Shown: in pieces, positions 23,101-35,955 of the stretch
Numbering within the stretch: the first letter of the stretch is position 1
Layout: the number at the start of each line of letters is the position of its first letter
Notes under the pieces: model-generated
What the model was told of the DNA's origin: nothing
The model's input: only the letters and a program-made list of their open reading frames with translations
The model's database searches: none
Source: Zerene cesonia
Taxonomy: Eukaryota > Arthropoda > Insecta > Lepidoptera > Pieridae
Assembly: GCF_012273895.1 (NCBI RefSeq)
Contig: NC_052103.1
Location: 3,100,001 to 3,164,000, forward strand
Direction of reading: 5' to 3'
DNA: 64,000 nucleotides
Translations under genes and position numbers: made by a program

Positions 23101-24787
23101 TTGAAGATTTATACAAGATGTAATCATCAATTTATGAATTGCGATATATGTAATGGGTCGTAATAAACAGTTTATTTTTTTACATTTCATAGGAAAGAGC
23201 GAAAATAAAATATTACATTTTTGTCCTTTAAAAGTCTGTTAAATCGATTAACATATTAAAAATTTTGATATAAACATACACCACATATAAACAGACCACT
23301 ATAAAAATATTCTTAACAAATGTTTACAAACAAAACAAATCTATTAAGGATTAACCTATTCGCTACAGACTCGCCCTACATAAAACACTCCTAACAGCAC
23401 AGCATTCGTTTGACAAAACGCAGATGAATACAACGCAACAATTTGCCTAACAGCCCGCAAAAACGTACCAACGCCCCAAGATGCAATGCAATCAGCTTGA
23501 ATCCATTACGTTCCACGTGAACAGTATCACCCATAACCGATCACAAAACCGCACGCAACCTACTTGGTGAGACTCGCGAGACGCTGTTACGAACTCATTC
23601 AGTAATCAATAATCATGTTGACATAAACAATGTATTTTAACAAAATAAACAAAACATTAATCAGATGGATGGATAATTATGTATCAACAGCTTTAATGAT
23701 ATAATAACAATTTGATATGATTATAAATGTAATGGAATGTCATTTTATTCTTTTTCTGTTCGCGATATTTAGTACCTAAAATAATATACCTAATAGGGAT
23801 ATCTCTTATTCTAAGAAATATCAGCAGATTAATGTGAATGTAGATGAAGTTTTTGACAGATGAAACTAGTTAAGATATAAACAAGAGATTATTATCAGTA
23901 CGTGTAGGCATGTGAACATATCTTCTGATCGTGAGTTCATTTCTAGTGACCCTCGAATGTTGGTTGAAATTTAGAAAAACTTTTAAAGTCAAGAGCATTT
24001 ATCTGTTTAGCTTGTTTTAAAAGCTTTGATATAATATATTTATTTAAGCTAAAACTTTTCTGAAATCACTCGGGCTCAGTAGTAACTTACAAGTGGTAAT
24101 GCATTGTTTCTTAAAATATTCATTAACGACCTGGCACTTTTATACTATACTATACTATACTATTAAAGTAGCACTTGTAAAAAAAATCAAATCTCGCAAC
24201 ACAGTTCTTCTACTGTAAAACGTTGTCCATGTAATACCAAGTCGGTCACTAATTTACTCAGTTAAGTTAGAATCCTTTATGTTTTAAATAAATCAATCAA
24301 CCTGGCCATTGCATGAAGACACAATTAAAATACAGATAATTTAGACATCCTACTAATATTATAAGTGCGAAAGTTTGTAAGGATGTGTGTGTTTGTTGCT
24401 CTTTCACGCAAAAGCTACTGAACCGATTGCAATGAAATTTGGTACGTAGATAGCTGGACAACTGGAATAACATAAAGGCAACTTTTTATCCCGATATTCC
24501 TACGTGATGCGGAGTTACGCGGGTGAAACCGCGGGGCGCAGCTAGTATTATATTTAATTAGATTATTTAGTGCGTCGCCAAGTCGATGCAGTACGAGTAT
24601 TTACCTCCTCCAATCGTAAGGGTTCTTCAAGACCAGCCGCTATCCGTTCCCGTTTCTCCCGCTCTTTCCTTTCCTTTTTCTCCCGTTTCCTTCTCTCTTT
24701 CTCACCATCCCTCTCCTCATAGTTACCGGAGTCGCCGCTCGTTAGAACAGTCGACTTTTTTATGAAGTTGAACATGCTGGAATGTAC
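20172..24787 (-). CDS. Unconventional myosin-18, N-terminal part (PDZ region), incomplete in window
   Basis: Minus-strand exons: 24787-24605 (ATG at 24775), 22389-21163 and 20309-20172, all in phase 0 with GT/AG ends, giving 512 aa. An acceptor 12 bp before the ATG (TTTGTTTCAG) implies an upstream non-coding exon. Residues ~20-45 are an extreme Lys/Glu/Arg run like the KE-rich start of myosin-18A. Residues ~347-466 are a PDZ domain with the FGFSLRR binding loop and the conserved LLPGDRLIEVNG strand. The next exon opens VQPIAELCELSR, matching the myosin-18A segment after the PDZ. Myosin-18 is an actin-associated, motor-deficient myosin of cytoskeleton and Golgi; the Drosophila counterpart is Mhcl. 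The motor and coiled-coil exons are not visible and must lie left of 20172, beyond position 1 or in the gap. Confidence 0.87.
20377..20563 (+). mobile_element. Helitron-like repeat, variant 5' half
   Basis: Inserted A^T in myosin-18 intron 3, just upstream of exon 4 on the minus strand. The 3' half (ATCCCGATATTCCTACGGGA to GCAGCTAG) is the main family. The 5' half (TCTTTATATATATAAAATTC, then CTCGTGTCACAG) differs, so this is a chimeric subfamily. Confidence 0.75.
20564..21162. other. Myosin-18 intron 3
   Basis: Together with the repeat to its left, this separates the PDZ exon from exon 4. No other feature seen. Confidence 0.7.
21163..22389 (-). CDS. Myosin-18 large exon: Pro/Ser/Asn-rich linker plus PDZ domain
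   Basis: A 1227 nt exon (409 codons) with acceptor GTTACAG|GTTCGA and donor GTAAAG|GTATGT. It opens RRSLKLRGRRKEKEK, then a long low-complexity Asn/Ser linker. The linker contains a class-II-type SH3 ligand (LPPIPPRPPKRG, near 22020-22075). The PDZ domain fills the last ~120 codons. Between the GFSLRR loop and the AEPGSYPG turn there are about 27 more residues than I expect from vertebrate myosin-18A, so the beta2-beta3 loop is long. Antisense frames at 21338-21562 and 21965-22213 are shadows of this exon. Confidence 0.87.
22390..24347. other. Myosin-18 intron 2
   Basis: No exon or RNA gene seen. At 24142-24162 there is a short ATACT pentamer tandem (about four units). AATCAATCAACCTGGCC at 24291-24307 recurs near 33343, suggesting a shared repeat fragment. 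Confidence 0.55.
24348..24545 (+). mobile_element. Helitron-like non-autonomous repeat
   Basis: A well-preserved 198 bp copy, TCCTACTAATATTATAAGTG to GGGGCGCAGCTAG, between A (24347) and T (24546). It lies in myosin-18 intron 2 only 60 bp from the donor of the first coding exon. Confidence 0.82.
24605..24787 (-). CDS. Myosin-18 first coding exon (KE-rich N-terminus)
   Basis: It reads from ATG 24775 as MFNFIKKSTVLTSGDSGNYE, then an almost pure Lys/Glu/Arg block, then RIAAGLEEPLRLEE and donor GAG|GTAAAT. The ATG at MFNF is chosen because the only upstream in-frame ATG (MFQVH) precedes the acceptor and would be intronic. Myosin-18A proteins start the same way (MFN, Lys-rich, KE block). Confidence 0.83.
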
Positions 24788-24889
24788 CTGAAACAAAATA
24801 TATTATAATTTTATTATTTATTTAATATTATAATTTTGAACATTAAAGCTGCTATCTAAAGCCATGTAGTCACGGCATAAACTCAATCT

Positions 24890-25075
24890 CAAACATTTAT
24901 TTATTCCTATACTTTTTATATTATAGGAATGCAAACGAGCAGACGCAATGCCTCGTGGTAAGCAAATTGCGTCGCCTAAAGACGTCCATAAAGAGATTAT
25001 GGGTGTTGTCTACTAGAAAGACAGTTTTTACAGAGAACCGCCGGCATCGGGACTCTGTATATGCTAGTATATATT
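24890..25075 (+). repeat. Diverged lepidopteran dispersed repeat
   Basis: The segment GCAAACGAGCAGACGCAATG ... TGGTAAGCAAATTGC ... CACTGGAGTG-like remnants resembles a very common lepidopteran repeat with a GCAAACGAGCAGACGG...GATGGTAAGC core. Only one copy is present here, so the assignment rests on recollection. Confidence 0.4.
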
Positions 25076-28000
25076 AGCTGAGCAACAGTGGATCAACAAT
25101 GTGGTTTGTTTGAATATATAAGAATAATGTAGTAGTAATAACATAAGATTAAAAAAAATATTGTGCAGGAAGGATATATTGTACTTATTACAAATTAGTT
25201 TGGCTCGTGCTCCTTTATTTTAAAAGGAAACAATGGCAAAAGTACTGTTTTTAAAACTCTCATTTACGGTAACTCATAACTTGACAAGTTTACTGCGGCT
25301 GCAGAGGTTTTATTTATGTCGCATCCGCTCTTACATTTGTCCCAGTGCACGAAGCAATCCGTTTTGCGATTTTTTTTGTAGGATACAAAATTCTGTGAGA
25401 CATTAAAATCATGTAATGAACATGGTTATTCTTCCGCTGCACAAATAATGTATATATTTGTTTATTTCATTATTTATTATACAATGCACACATAGGAAAA
25501 AATAACACGCACAAAGCATTAGACGTACAATTGGCGGTCTTATCGCTTTGAAGCGATTTTTTCAACGAAACCTTGAGACATACGAAAATGAAAGATTCAA
25601 AAAGGTAGATGGTGCATATATGTATGTCATGACATTGAACATAAAACAGTCATATTATAAAAAGGAATCAAATTCGAAATATATTTAATTCTTTTGCATC
25701 AGATTTAAGACGGTAAGTGGAAAAATTCAATAAATTTTTGAAATTTCCATCGATAAGCGTTACACAAAAGATATCTACCTACTAATAGGCCAACAATGAC
25801 ATACTATAACATTGGACAGTACAACTGTAATCCATTATTCACTGGATACGCTGTACGTTCCACGCTGACAATAACCATACCGTTAGTAGCTAGAAATGAT
25901 ACGGCTCTATCCGAAGTAACAGTCCTCGCATTCTACTATATTATGTGCTCTGAATTAAACAGCCGCCTGAATGCATATCAACGTAAAGCTATTGTGCAAC
26001 GTGAGGTGAAGAGGTAACATGCAGTGTTTATGCGCTGAGGTTCAAATACAATTTGATCACACAAATATACCTATCACTTTCTGTCTTTGTCAAACCAAGC
26101 GGTGGTGTATGCTTTATTGTGCGCTGACAAAAGGCTCTCTATTTAGCAATCTTCTTCTGAAGCATACAATGTGCCATTTTTTAGCTGCCGGCCAATCTTT
26201 ATGGCACGTTTCGTATTGGCAAGCGTCCAAAAGTTGATCATTACTTTTTGTAAAGGACTCGTGTTTGCGAATAAATCATTACAGCGGTAAAAAGTTGAAG
26301 GGGCCAAAAAGTGGTTGAATGAATTTTTGTAGATCTTTTTTTAGTTCTGATAAAAGTCTTAACGAGTTCAAAAAGAGTATAAAAAGCAGGGCTTCGTTAG
26401 CTTGAATTACCAAACTAAGCTGGACTGAAACTAATCCTTTTTTAAACGGAGCGGGGCTTAAAAGACAGACACACTAAGAAAATTGATTTACACTGTAAAT
26501 AATCATTTATTATCCTTGTCTTATTTTCAAATCAAATTGAACGTAGCTTGTAAAAATTCATAAAAAAAAATAAAAAATTTATGGAATGAATAATATGGAT
26601 AAACTTTCTTTTTTACTGTCAACCCGTTAACCGAATCATCGCAAATCGCCAGTCATTGGCCTTTCTTCAAAACATAACACAAAGCCTACACATGACTTAA
26701 ACTATAAGATATGTAAAAATTCTTTACGACAAACGTGTCCAGTATGATAATGTGTCAGTGGGCATCGACCCGAATACCTCACGATCCAGACTTGATGACG
26801 CCTACCGCATTTGATGACGAGAACCGCTTGTAACGTAATTAATTTGACACATCTAAGATTAGAGTCACGAGTGTATTTTAAAGATATTGTTTTGCTTCAG
26901 AAGGTACCTACTATATATTCATACTGCACTAGCTGCACTAGCTGCATTCTGGCTCTATGGAAAACATTGTTCTACTATATTTTAGGTCTACTGCTAATAC
27001 TATTAGAACTCAATACCATTATGAGAAGAACAGCTAACAGCTAATATTTAAAAAGAACTGTCCGATTTGGTGCAAACGCTTCAAAATTATGCTCCTATAA
27101 ACTAAAAATCCCATTATCCTCTAGATACCCGTAATTAATTTGATCTATGTCCACATCAAAAGACCTTCCAATTTATTGAATGGGAAAATTAATCCATTCA
27201 CTCATTGAACAATGCTTTGATCGATAGCTTATTATCATATATTAATGAACCAAACAGATTTATTAGTGAATTGGAGATAGTGACGCACCAACTCCCGACA
27301 TTAGAGAGACCTCGTAACCTTTCAATTGTTGAAACCAGTTTTCGTAATATCGTAATGCTGTAGGTCACAGCTCATAGCTGAATTAATACTGTAGAAGCTA
27401 AACGATTACTTCTATGAAAGAATATCGATCGATAAAATCAATCATCTAAAATATTACTAAGTATGTACTCAGATTTAATATTGAAAATAACTATGATTTT
27501 ATACTATACTATCAATACTAATTAAACTATCAAAGAATCCTATCCCTACCACAAAATTATGACCGCGTGGGTGCGTGAGGAATGAATGGATTTTTGGTAC
27601 TGTTTCAGGCAAAATCGGATCTAGACATATATGTACTTTTTATTTCAAATCCTATAATTTAGCTGTTGTTTGCAGCTTCAAGTAAGAAGTTTAGTCAAAA
27701 TAAATTTTCATAGTAAAAGCAAACCTTCGTCCTCTATTTTATCCTCGTAGAACAAGAATTAACCATAATTCTTTTGTAGCAGATGCCTACATAATAATGC
27801 AGTTATGCATGGCAAATTTAAGCCCGATCGGTCCAGTAGATTGGATTGTCCGTTGATAAATCTCAGTTAATCAGTCGCCTTTGCGTTTTATACATGGTGT
27901 GTGGTAAACAATAGATCATAAGGTAACTGTAGGTAGAGGACGTTGTGGTGGTTCAGAAAAATACATTTTGTGATAAGTAAAAGTCCCTCGGTTTTCGAGA

Positions 28001-29190
28001 TATTCGACATTATGTATAATTCTGGCAATGAGATTCAACATTAGCAAAAGAGATTTTTAGTATCTCTAGATAGATGCCTTTAATCGAATCTTAAACCACG
28101 GTTTCAAGGGGCGCATGCTGAGTTTTTTCTAAACAAATAAGTATGCTAAGTAAAATTTTAAAAGATAAGGTAAAATCTTTTACTATAGTCTAGATAAAAT
28201 TTAATGTCTCACGAATAAGTAATTATTTACTTAATCATTTTTACTGTAAAAACATAAAAATTTCGACCTGAAAAAAGAATCATAAAAATACAATATAGTC
28301 GAATTGATAGCATCCTTCTTTTCTAAAATCGGTAGAAATTATATAACAAGTACATCCGTCCCATCGATAACAAAAATTCGTATTAATAAACATTTAAAAA
28401 CATAAAGGGTTTAAGGCGACTAACCTAATAAATCGCCTAGATCCCAATTGGAGGTCGCATTGTCATGTATATATGAAGCCTTATTAGCAAGGTTAATTAC
28501 GTTAGTGTTGATTCAAACAAGTCGTTTTATAAAAAAGCGATATAAGTAAGTATATCTATACTGTAGATAGATTTTAAGTGTATTCTACAAAACCTAGTAT
28601 GTCCTTGAATGGAAAATGTACAAAAAGCAGTTAAGTATTCTAAATCTTCTTTCAAATAATTTAATTTTTTTTTTATTGTACGCTTTTATTTAAGTACATT
28701 TTTACTAATGAACTACAAATACGATAACGGATTGAGATAGTGTTCATTGTATTGTAACAATTCTGAATACTTAGGTACCTTTTAATATTATATCTCTCCT
28801 TTAATTAAAAGCAGGAGAAAGTGTAGTATAATAATTTCTCATTTCCCAACTATAAAGTTTCCCAACTAACTGAGTTAAGTGTGGCGTATTATTAAACAAG
28901 CGCCGTTGTAATAAATATGCCGGTAACAAGCCAATTAAGTACAATGTGAATTAATAAAGCAGGACAGTGATGACGTCATAGAATCATATGGCGCCCATTG
29001 CAGACGTCAATGCACTAGCGGCCCTCAACTAAACGTTAATAAGAAGCTATATAGGATTGCGTAATTAAAACAATTGAAAAGAAACGATGATCGACATACC
29101 AATAATGTTATGAAAACTTACCACTGCTACTACTTTCTGTTCCTAACGCATATTTTGAGGAAAGATATTATCTCGTAAGATGTTACTAGA
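25076..29190. other. Intergenic DNA upstream of myosin-18
   Basis: No supported gene. A repeat-like piece at ~25500-25565 (CTTATCGCTTTGAAGCGATT) resembles the 3' part of a lepidopteran LINE. A perfect CRE palindrome TGACGTCA lies at 28971-28978 with GACGTCAATG 25 bp further on, a possible regulatory site. Open frames at 25796-26237 and 26811-27044 have no family features. Confidence 0.45.
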
Positions 29191-29196
29191 TTTGCG

Positions 29197-29229
29197 ACAG
29201 TGTTTAGACAACATATGTCTAAACACTGT
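29197..29229. repeat. Perfect 14 bp hairpin
   Basis: ACAGTGTTTAGACA and its exact complement TGTCTAAACACTGT are separated by 5 bases (ACATA). Confidence 0.9.
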
Positions 29230-32075
29230 TCAATATGCAGAAATATAAGTAAATGTTTACTATAAAATCTTTATTTGGAAAGTAATCGTTTGATAAGATG
29301 CCTTCTGTCTCATGAAGTTTGTCTGAAAAGTTTGTTTGAAAAATGAAACGACAATATATAAAATCGAAATAGAATAAGTACTATAAATATTTAAAATACA
29401 ACTAGGTACTACAGATCTTTCAATAATTAATCAGCTCTTAAATTACTCGACAGCGAATGTGTAGTAAATTCCTTTAAAAATAAAACCACTATTCATTTGA
29501 TCTTCCGATATAAATTGGACACAATATAAATAGCCCGTGAGTCATTGCACGGCACCGCAGAAAAAACTGTATCGGTGTACGCTTTTATGATCACAACACA
29601 ACTACAATTATCAGCCGGTTCTTGTAATTCGATTAATCGTATATCATACATATGTCATACACGTTAAATTTAAGAACATTTTATTTTGTTATGATTATTA
29701 TTAATGAATATCTATTATATTGCTACCAATACAATTTATATTGACAGTCCGAATCTTCTTGTCTTGGCTTGAGCTTGGCGGCTATAGTTAATACTATCAA
29801 AAGCTTAAAGATATTGAGTGTTACTTCTTTAAAAGTGGAAATAAATTATGAAGTCAACACTAGATAACCTCTAAATCGAACACTACACATACCCGTTTAT
29901 AAAATGTATCTACATATTGGATATATACATTTTTGAGGGTCATACATAAAGCTGTGTGTGACATCCCTAATAAGTCATTAGTTGTCAATGGTAAATCAAT
30001 ACAGAGGCCTGCCATTTCGTATATCGATTGGTACATTTAGCCACGTCACAATAATGACGAGTAGCATTTCTATTTTCAATCTTAGGTTCTAACCCGTAGA
30101 CAAAGCAGCCCCTCTGCGAGAGAATACAATGCGAAAGTATCGCGCACGCGACATGCAACAATGAAGCTGAATAGGGCTGTCACTAACCAATTTTAATATA
30201 TTATTTGTTTTATAATTTCACAATTGTAACTATAATTTCCGGAATAGGCATGTTTGTGATAAATTTAAAACACTCGACATTCGTATGTTCATATTTCTTA
30301 TCAAATTCACTTAACGTTATAATATTTTAGAGTTTATCGATGTTAGCATTTACTTTAAAAAGTCGTGTAGTGCTCTTCCACAATCTATAGGTGACAACCC
30401 TAGTTCGGAATGCACACATCGACCTGCGGTAATTACCTCGCTTCCACGTTTGGCAATACGAGTTAAGAGCAAAAACATTTCATCTTACATTAACTCTCAC
30501 TATTCAATCATGGATTAAACACATGTTTTCGTTCGAGATACGTTCTCATAAAGCTTTCCGCGTTAAAAACTAGAATGCGTCAATCACTGGCAAGCTTTGA
30601 TTTATGTTTGTTCTTTGTATCAATGTGTTTATAATTCATATGTACCTAAATAATTTAAAAATCTACTGCACCGAAATAATTAAATTTAAGAGTATATTTA
30701 TTTTAAAAGAATAAGACTTGTTCCATTATTTAGATAATTAATCCATCCATAATATAAAGTACAAATTATATAAAATGTCATTCAGTTTGTTCAGTTTTAA
30801 GTTCGCTTTTTTGCAAGTGACGGCACGTGGTTGTTTTTTTATATGTCAGTCATACCTAACACTAAATCAGAACAACTAAGCAAACGTACAATTGTTTACA
30901 CTAACAACCACTAAACTATTAACCTAAATAATATAAACGAACGGTTAATTTACATAAGGAAAGTATTAACGCTTTAAATAAGCAAAATTCATACAGCAAA
31001 AGATTTAATGAGGGACGAACGCATATCGTGCTAGCCACACGAGCCGACTCAGTCACTACTCACAAGTGACCTTAACATTCATTATTGACACAGTTGTGTG
31101 ACTGTGGTTGTATTCCACCGTGTCGCTCTGTAACAACCGTTTGTGGTACAACAATGATAAATGTACACGTTTTCTGTTTAATTATTTTAAATTTATTTAA
31201 ATACACTTACTAATAAGACTAATACGTTTATCACTCATTGCGAATAATTAATGTAATATAATAACATTATCGACTTAAATGTTTTTATTTTCATCGTGAG
31301 TATATAAATTTTAGGAGGTAATAAAATGTTTTTGTAATGTGAATGCCACTATGTTTGTTAATAGATGTCTAGTCATTCATTCATTATTCTACACCGTTTT
31401 ATAAACACGGTGTTGTAATCAAATAAACTCCTAATGTATTTGTATACAACAAGTTCGAATCTGATTAATCAATCAACACAAACAATAACATATTAACAGT
31501 ACATTTCCCTTGCACCTCTTCACTCGACAAGCACTTAACGAGACGAGTTCAAACACCTGATTACGCAATGTCTTGAGATGATTCGTCTCCATTCACCAAC
31601 GTGTTGTAATGAGATCGATGAAATGACTTATTATTATTGACGCAAACAACCTGCTTATGAAAGGTTGTAAGAAACAATCGTAACGCGGTATTGTTGAGGT
31701 GAACAATTTCATAATTTGCTCGCTGTAGTAAGTAACTATATTAATAACATTATGACTTTTTCATATAGAAGGCGTTCTTTGTGGGTGTCCGTGCGCTCGT
31801 CGACGCCATGACGCCGAATTGTGTTAATGTGAAATATTACGTGGTTACGTATATTACTATAAAGTTAATTATTTTTGTTATATTTATTAATTAAAACCTA
31901 ATAGATGGCTGTTTAATTGGTTTTCGATGATTTATTTTGTGTTTATAATAAAATTTGTTTTAACAAAACGAGTTAATGTTCTTTGTATTGTTTCTTCTAT
32001 TTCATACAGTTTTTTGTTCCGGTACCAAATGCGAAATCGAAGCAGTAGTATCGTAACTCAGCTCCAGAATCGAAA
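29230..32075. other. Intergenic DNA, possible upstream regulatory sequence
   Basis: No gene supported. A patch of higher complexity at ~31010-31135, with an AP-1-like TGACTGAGTCGG on the minus strand, could belong to the undetected 5' leader or promoter of the minus-strand myosin-18 gene, but nothing fixes it. Confidence 0.4.
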
Positions 32076-32111
32076 AATCATTCGATATTACGCCTGTAAT
32101 ATCGAATGATT
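32076..32111. repeat. Perfect 16 bp hairpin
   Basis: AATCATTCGATATTAC and its exact complement GTAATATCGAATGATT flank a 4-base loop (GCCT). The right arm ends exactly where a 30 bp dispersed repeat begins. Confidence 0.9.
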
Positions 32112-32140
32112 TCTCATCAGAGCTGACTGATCACGCTTGA
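32111..32140 (+). repeat. 30 bp exact repeat, copy 1
   Basis: Identical over 30 bases to 33508-33537 (core GAGCTGACTGATCACGCTTG). Probably the end of an undefined mobile element; flanking sequence is not shared. Confidence 0.7.
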
Positions 32141-33249
32141 TACTAGAGCCTTCTAGTGGTATTATACTGTCAGACAGAAGTACAATGCTCTATCACGCAC
32201 AAAGAACGAACTCTCTCCGACAAAGCCATTAGTTATCGTTTACGGAAATTGTTATGCTTGATGTCAAGGTTATAACCAATGGTACAGAACCTTACAGCAA
32301 AAAAACACATTGAAATGGATTTAATGACAATATTCGTAACAAGACGAACTATGAATTAAATTTAAATGTGTGTACATTATAAATTCTTAAATATTTAAGT
32401 TCTATTTAGTTTAATAGAACTATTGCTGAGTCAATTGACTAATTTTAAAGAAATGCTAAGAGGCATATTTCCCTATATATAGAGCACTAGTTGTAAGTAC
32501 AATGTTCCATAATTAACTACTGTATTATTTTGTATCGCCAGCTGTCTATCGATCAGTGATCAGTACACATCTAGTTTAATCTACGTAAAGCATCAACAAA
32601 AACAGGCCACTATGTAGATTACCAAGTGACACACAAAGTTTTCTCGCAAGCCCGCCGTGGTATGTTGCAAATGTGTCGTAAATTCAGTCAGCGTCAACGC
32701 AACTCATGTTTAATTCTAATCACAATGCATAAAACTGTCTTTGACACCTCGCAGTTGTCGCGTTGAATTTCAATAATGTTCAACTAAGTACATATTTGAC
32801 AAACAAGTAATAACGTGTACATCGTTTTTTTTTTTTTGTTAAAAGTTCTTTGACCTTTTCCTTTAGGTGTCAATCAATTCAAATATAAACAACTATAAAA
32901 GTCATAGTGGAGGAGACCACGATGAGAGACGAGAGACGAGAAGACGATGAGACCTATTATTGCGAAATGTCTCTAATAATAAATATTAACATGCTTATAA
33001 ATAACTTGCATACCGAAAAGTGTTTATGGCAATTTTTTTATTAATAAGTAAATTAAACCACCACCCTCACTTTTATAATAATAATCAAGAAATTTTATAT
33101 CAACAGATAGCTTTTAATAAAGAGAATAATATGCCTTGATAGGCTTGCCCACAATCAGATAGATGAAGGTTTACCTTATACTTAGACTATTTATGTATAA
33201 AAATTAAAAGCTCTAGGTCCACTTTCATTTAATTTAAAGACAAATTATT
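32141..33249. other. Intergenic DNA
   Basis: No gene seen. A poly-T run at 32826-32838 and a purine-rich GAGAGACGAGAGACGAGAAG stretch near 32924 are the only low-complexity features. Confidence 0.5.
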
Positions 33250-33288
33250 TTCGGTACATTATCAGATATTACCTGATAATGTACCGAA
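33250..33288. repeat. Perfect 16 bp hairpin
   Basis: TTCGGTACATTATCAG and its exact complement CTGATAATGTACCGAA are separated by 7 bases (ATATTAC). Confidence 0.9.
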
Positions 33289-33507
33289 TTCGATTTATCA
33301 GGTATGTGAATTAAGTGCTTTTTATTTTAAACATCGAAAACTCCGAATCAATCAACCTGGCCTTTTGCCTGAATTATTTCAATTAAAGGAAAACTTAATT
33401 GAAGGATTCATTTCATAGATAATGTAGTGTAAAGTGTAAACAAGGTAAGGTTCTGTACTAAAAGTTTGTATAGATTAGTTTTAGTTGTATTTATCGGCGT
33501 CGCCATT

Positions 33508-33537
33508 TTCTCATCAGAGCTGACTGATCACGCTTGA
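33508..33537 (+). repeat. 30 bp exact repeat, copy 2
   Basis: Identical to 32111-32140. Here it is preceded by GGCGTCGCCATT and followed by CACCAGCCAGCCGG, whereas copy 1 has other flanks. Confidence 0.7.
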
Positions 33538-35738
33538 CACCAGCCAGCCGGCCGTGTGTAAAATAATATAGGAAGTCTGCAACTAAACACTTGCCTATTA
33601 CTTCCGCAATTCAGACATAGACGATGTAATTCTATACAATTAACATTCAGACTTTAATACGAATTATTTATTAATAAGTAGTAAAATTGATTTTAAATCG
33701 TGCACCCAGTTCTACTTATCGAGTACTGGCTTTCCGCCTGCGGCTTCGATCGCGAAGTCAAACAAACAATCAGCCTTCCGCGTTTATGATATTAGTCAGG
33801 ATTTAACTTGAATTTACTAAATATATCTCTCATCCAACTAACTTTTCTACTGAAGAGTATTTTTCATGAAAATGAATTATTAACATAGGACATACTGCAA
33901 CTGTTAGTTTCCCCACATAAATCTTAGTTCACAACTTATTGGCGTTTCAGCAAAATACATGGGATCAACTCTAGGAACGGCATAAATAAACTTTGCAACA
34001 TCCGTAAATACTGCAAAGTTTTGTTCGTTTGAATAGATTTTATCTGAACATGATTATGTGATATATTCCTTGAACTGTTCCCAATTTTGCCTGCTTTGCG
34101 AAAAGAAAAAAGATCTATTTAAACAGACAGATTAAAAACTAATATATTCATACTAACAGTGACATAGATATATAACAATAGTCACAGGACGTCAGCAGCT
34201 GACCATCGGGCACCGTAGCCCGTTAGCTGGGTACCTACACTCGCGCTTCCGCGCGGGGTCATTGTACCAAGTACCAACTGTTGCGGAAGAGAGGAAGTTT
34301 TATATGATAACTATTCTCATACATACAATGGATTGTGTGCTCTGTACACATGTGAAAAAGGATTAAAATATCATGGTTATTTGTCTTGCAGACCATATCT
34401 ATCTAGAATAGAACATCGGACAAATGCTCGGAGAAATAATTACGTAATGTGTTACTATATATGGCCAAGATTTGTGCATTTTTTATGCGTCCAAGTCACG
34501 CTTATACATAGTACCTAACGGATTCAAGAGGTATTTATGTCATTGTAACGGATATGCTCAAAACTTGATTCTGCAAAGAATTAGCGAGCGCTGAATATGC
34601 GAAATTTTAGAGGTCAAAATTAAATGTACTCTGCAAATTCGTGTAACTTATTATTCTCGTTACAGGATACTAGTTTTTGTAGTCATAGTAGGAAAATTCA
34701 AAAATTGCTCATCAAATAAGGGCCTACTACGGTCGAACGATCGTGCCAAATTAATAAGTTCTACATGAAATTTTTCAAGTAATTCATAGTTTATTTACTA
34801 GATGCTCGTACCGGATCCGCCCGGATATCAAGATTCCTGTTTTATCCCAAGGGAATGAAATATTTAGCATTTTATAAAATAAAGGAAAATTATCGTAAAG
34901 TTTAATACTAATAGCGATTTATTAGCTTAATAGCTGTCTGTCGCTTTACAATATTTCGATAATAACGCTATAATTCTTAACATATTTTACATAGTTTTCC
35001 CTAACTGTATTTGTCGTCTTTATAGTTTATGATGATATATTGATATATACCTAAAATTAAAAGTTGCGTGACAATCAGAAGCTATTTATAATATTAGAGT
35101 AAGTAGTTCATTTTAAATACTTAATTTTCTTAAAGCATGCAATGCGGTTATAAAGCGTTTTTAAAATAAGCATCATACAAACACTTAAATTATTAAAAAT
35201 TTCTTAGGCGACAGAGTTTTGTTTTTAACCCACTTCAGAAATAGGACGTTGGCAATTTCATGAAAATAATTATTCTCTGTCTTATATAATTTTATGTTGT
35301 ACACTTTTAATATTGGAAAGTATAACCAACTCAGAACAAATAAAAAAATTACTTTTATACTACATATATCTATTACAGCAAGCCACGTTTTTAGTTAATT
35401 ACACGGGATCACAATTAACGTTCTATTAGGGAAAAAGTGGCTTATCTGGCGAGTTAATTTACAACATACGAGTTTCCAATATTTAAAGCTACTTATGATG
35501 TAGCTACGCAATAAATAGATTTTAATTATTTGCAACAATTATACTTCCATATAATTCGGCTCCGCCCGAAATATAAATAATAGCTGATATAGATAGATGA
35601 TATAAATATAGATAAAATGTAGCCCATTTTAAGTTGAATCAAACTGCACATGGTTTGCTAATTTGTTTAAAATCGGTTAAGCAGTTTAGGAGTACATCGC
35701 GAATAAACAACGTGACACGCTATTTATATAAATTAAGA
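33538..35738. other. Intergenic DNA
   Basis: No gene supported. A short piece at ~33727-33760 (GGCTTTCCGCCTGCGGCTTC) is the GC-rich end of a Helitron-like repeat. A GC-rich patch at 34190-34265 could be a promoter fragment but has no recognisable core elements. Confidence 0.45.
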
Positions 35739-35955
35739 CTAGCTGTGACCCGCGGTTGAAACCGCGTAAGTCCGTATCCCGTAGGAATATCGGTATAAAA
35801 AGTGCCTATGTGTTATTTCAGCTGTCCAGCTATCTACGAAGCAAAATAGTAGATCGATTTATCGCCCCCGAAACCCTCTAATACTAAATTTCATGAAAAT
35901 CGTTAGAGCCGATTCCGAGATTCCAATTATATATATTGCTCGTTTAAAGGTATAA
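35739..35955 (-). mobile_element. Helitron-like repeat, diverged, minus orientation
   Basis: The plus strand starts at CTAG 35739 and continues with GGTTGAAACCGCGTAAGTCC and CAGCTGTCCAGCTATCTACG, the complement of the family 3' half. The remaining part has diverged, so the far boundary is approximate. Confidence 0.65.

Noticed and set aside
25796..26237. Two consecutive plus-strand frames of 73 and 72 aa
   Set aside because: No recognisable motif or signal peptide. Cys/Tyr-rich composition is typical of chance frames.
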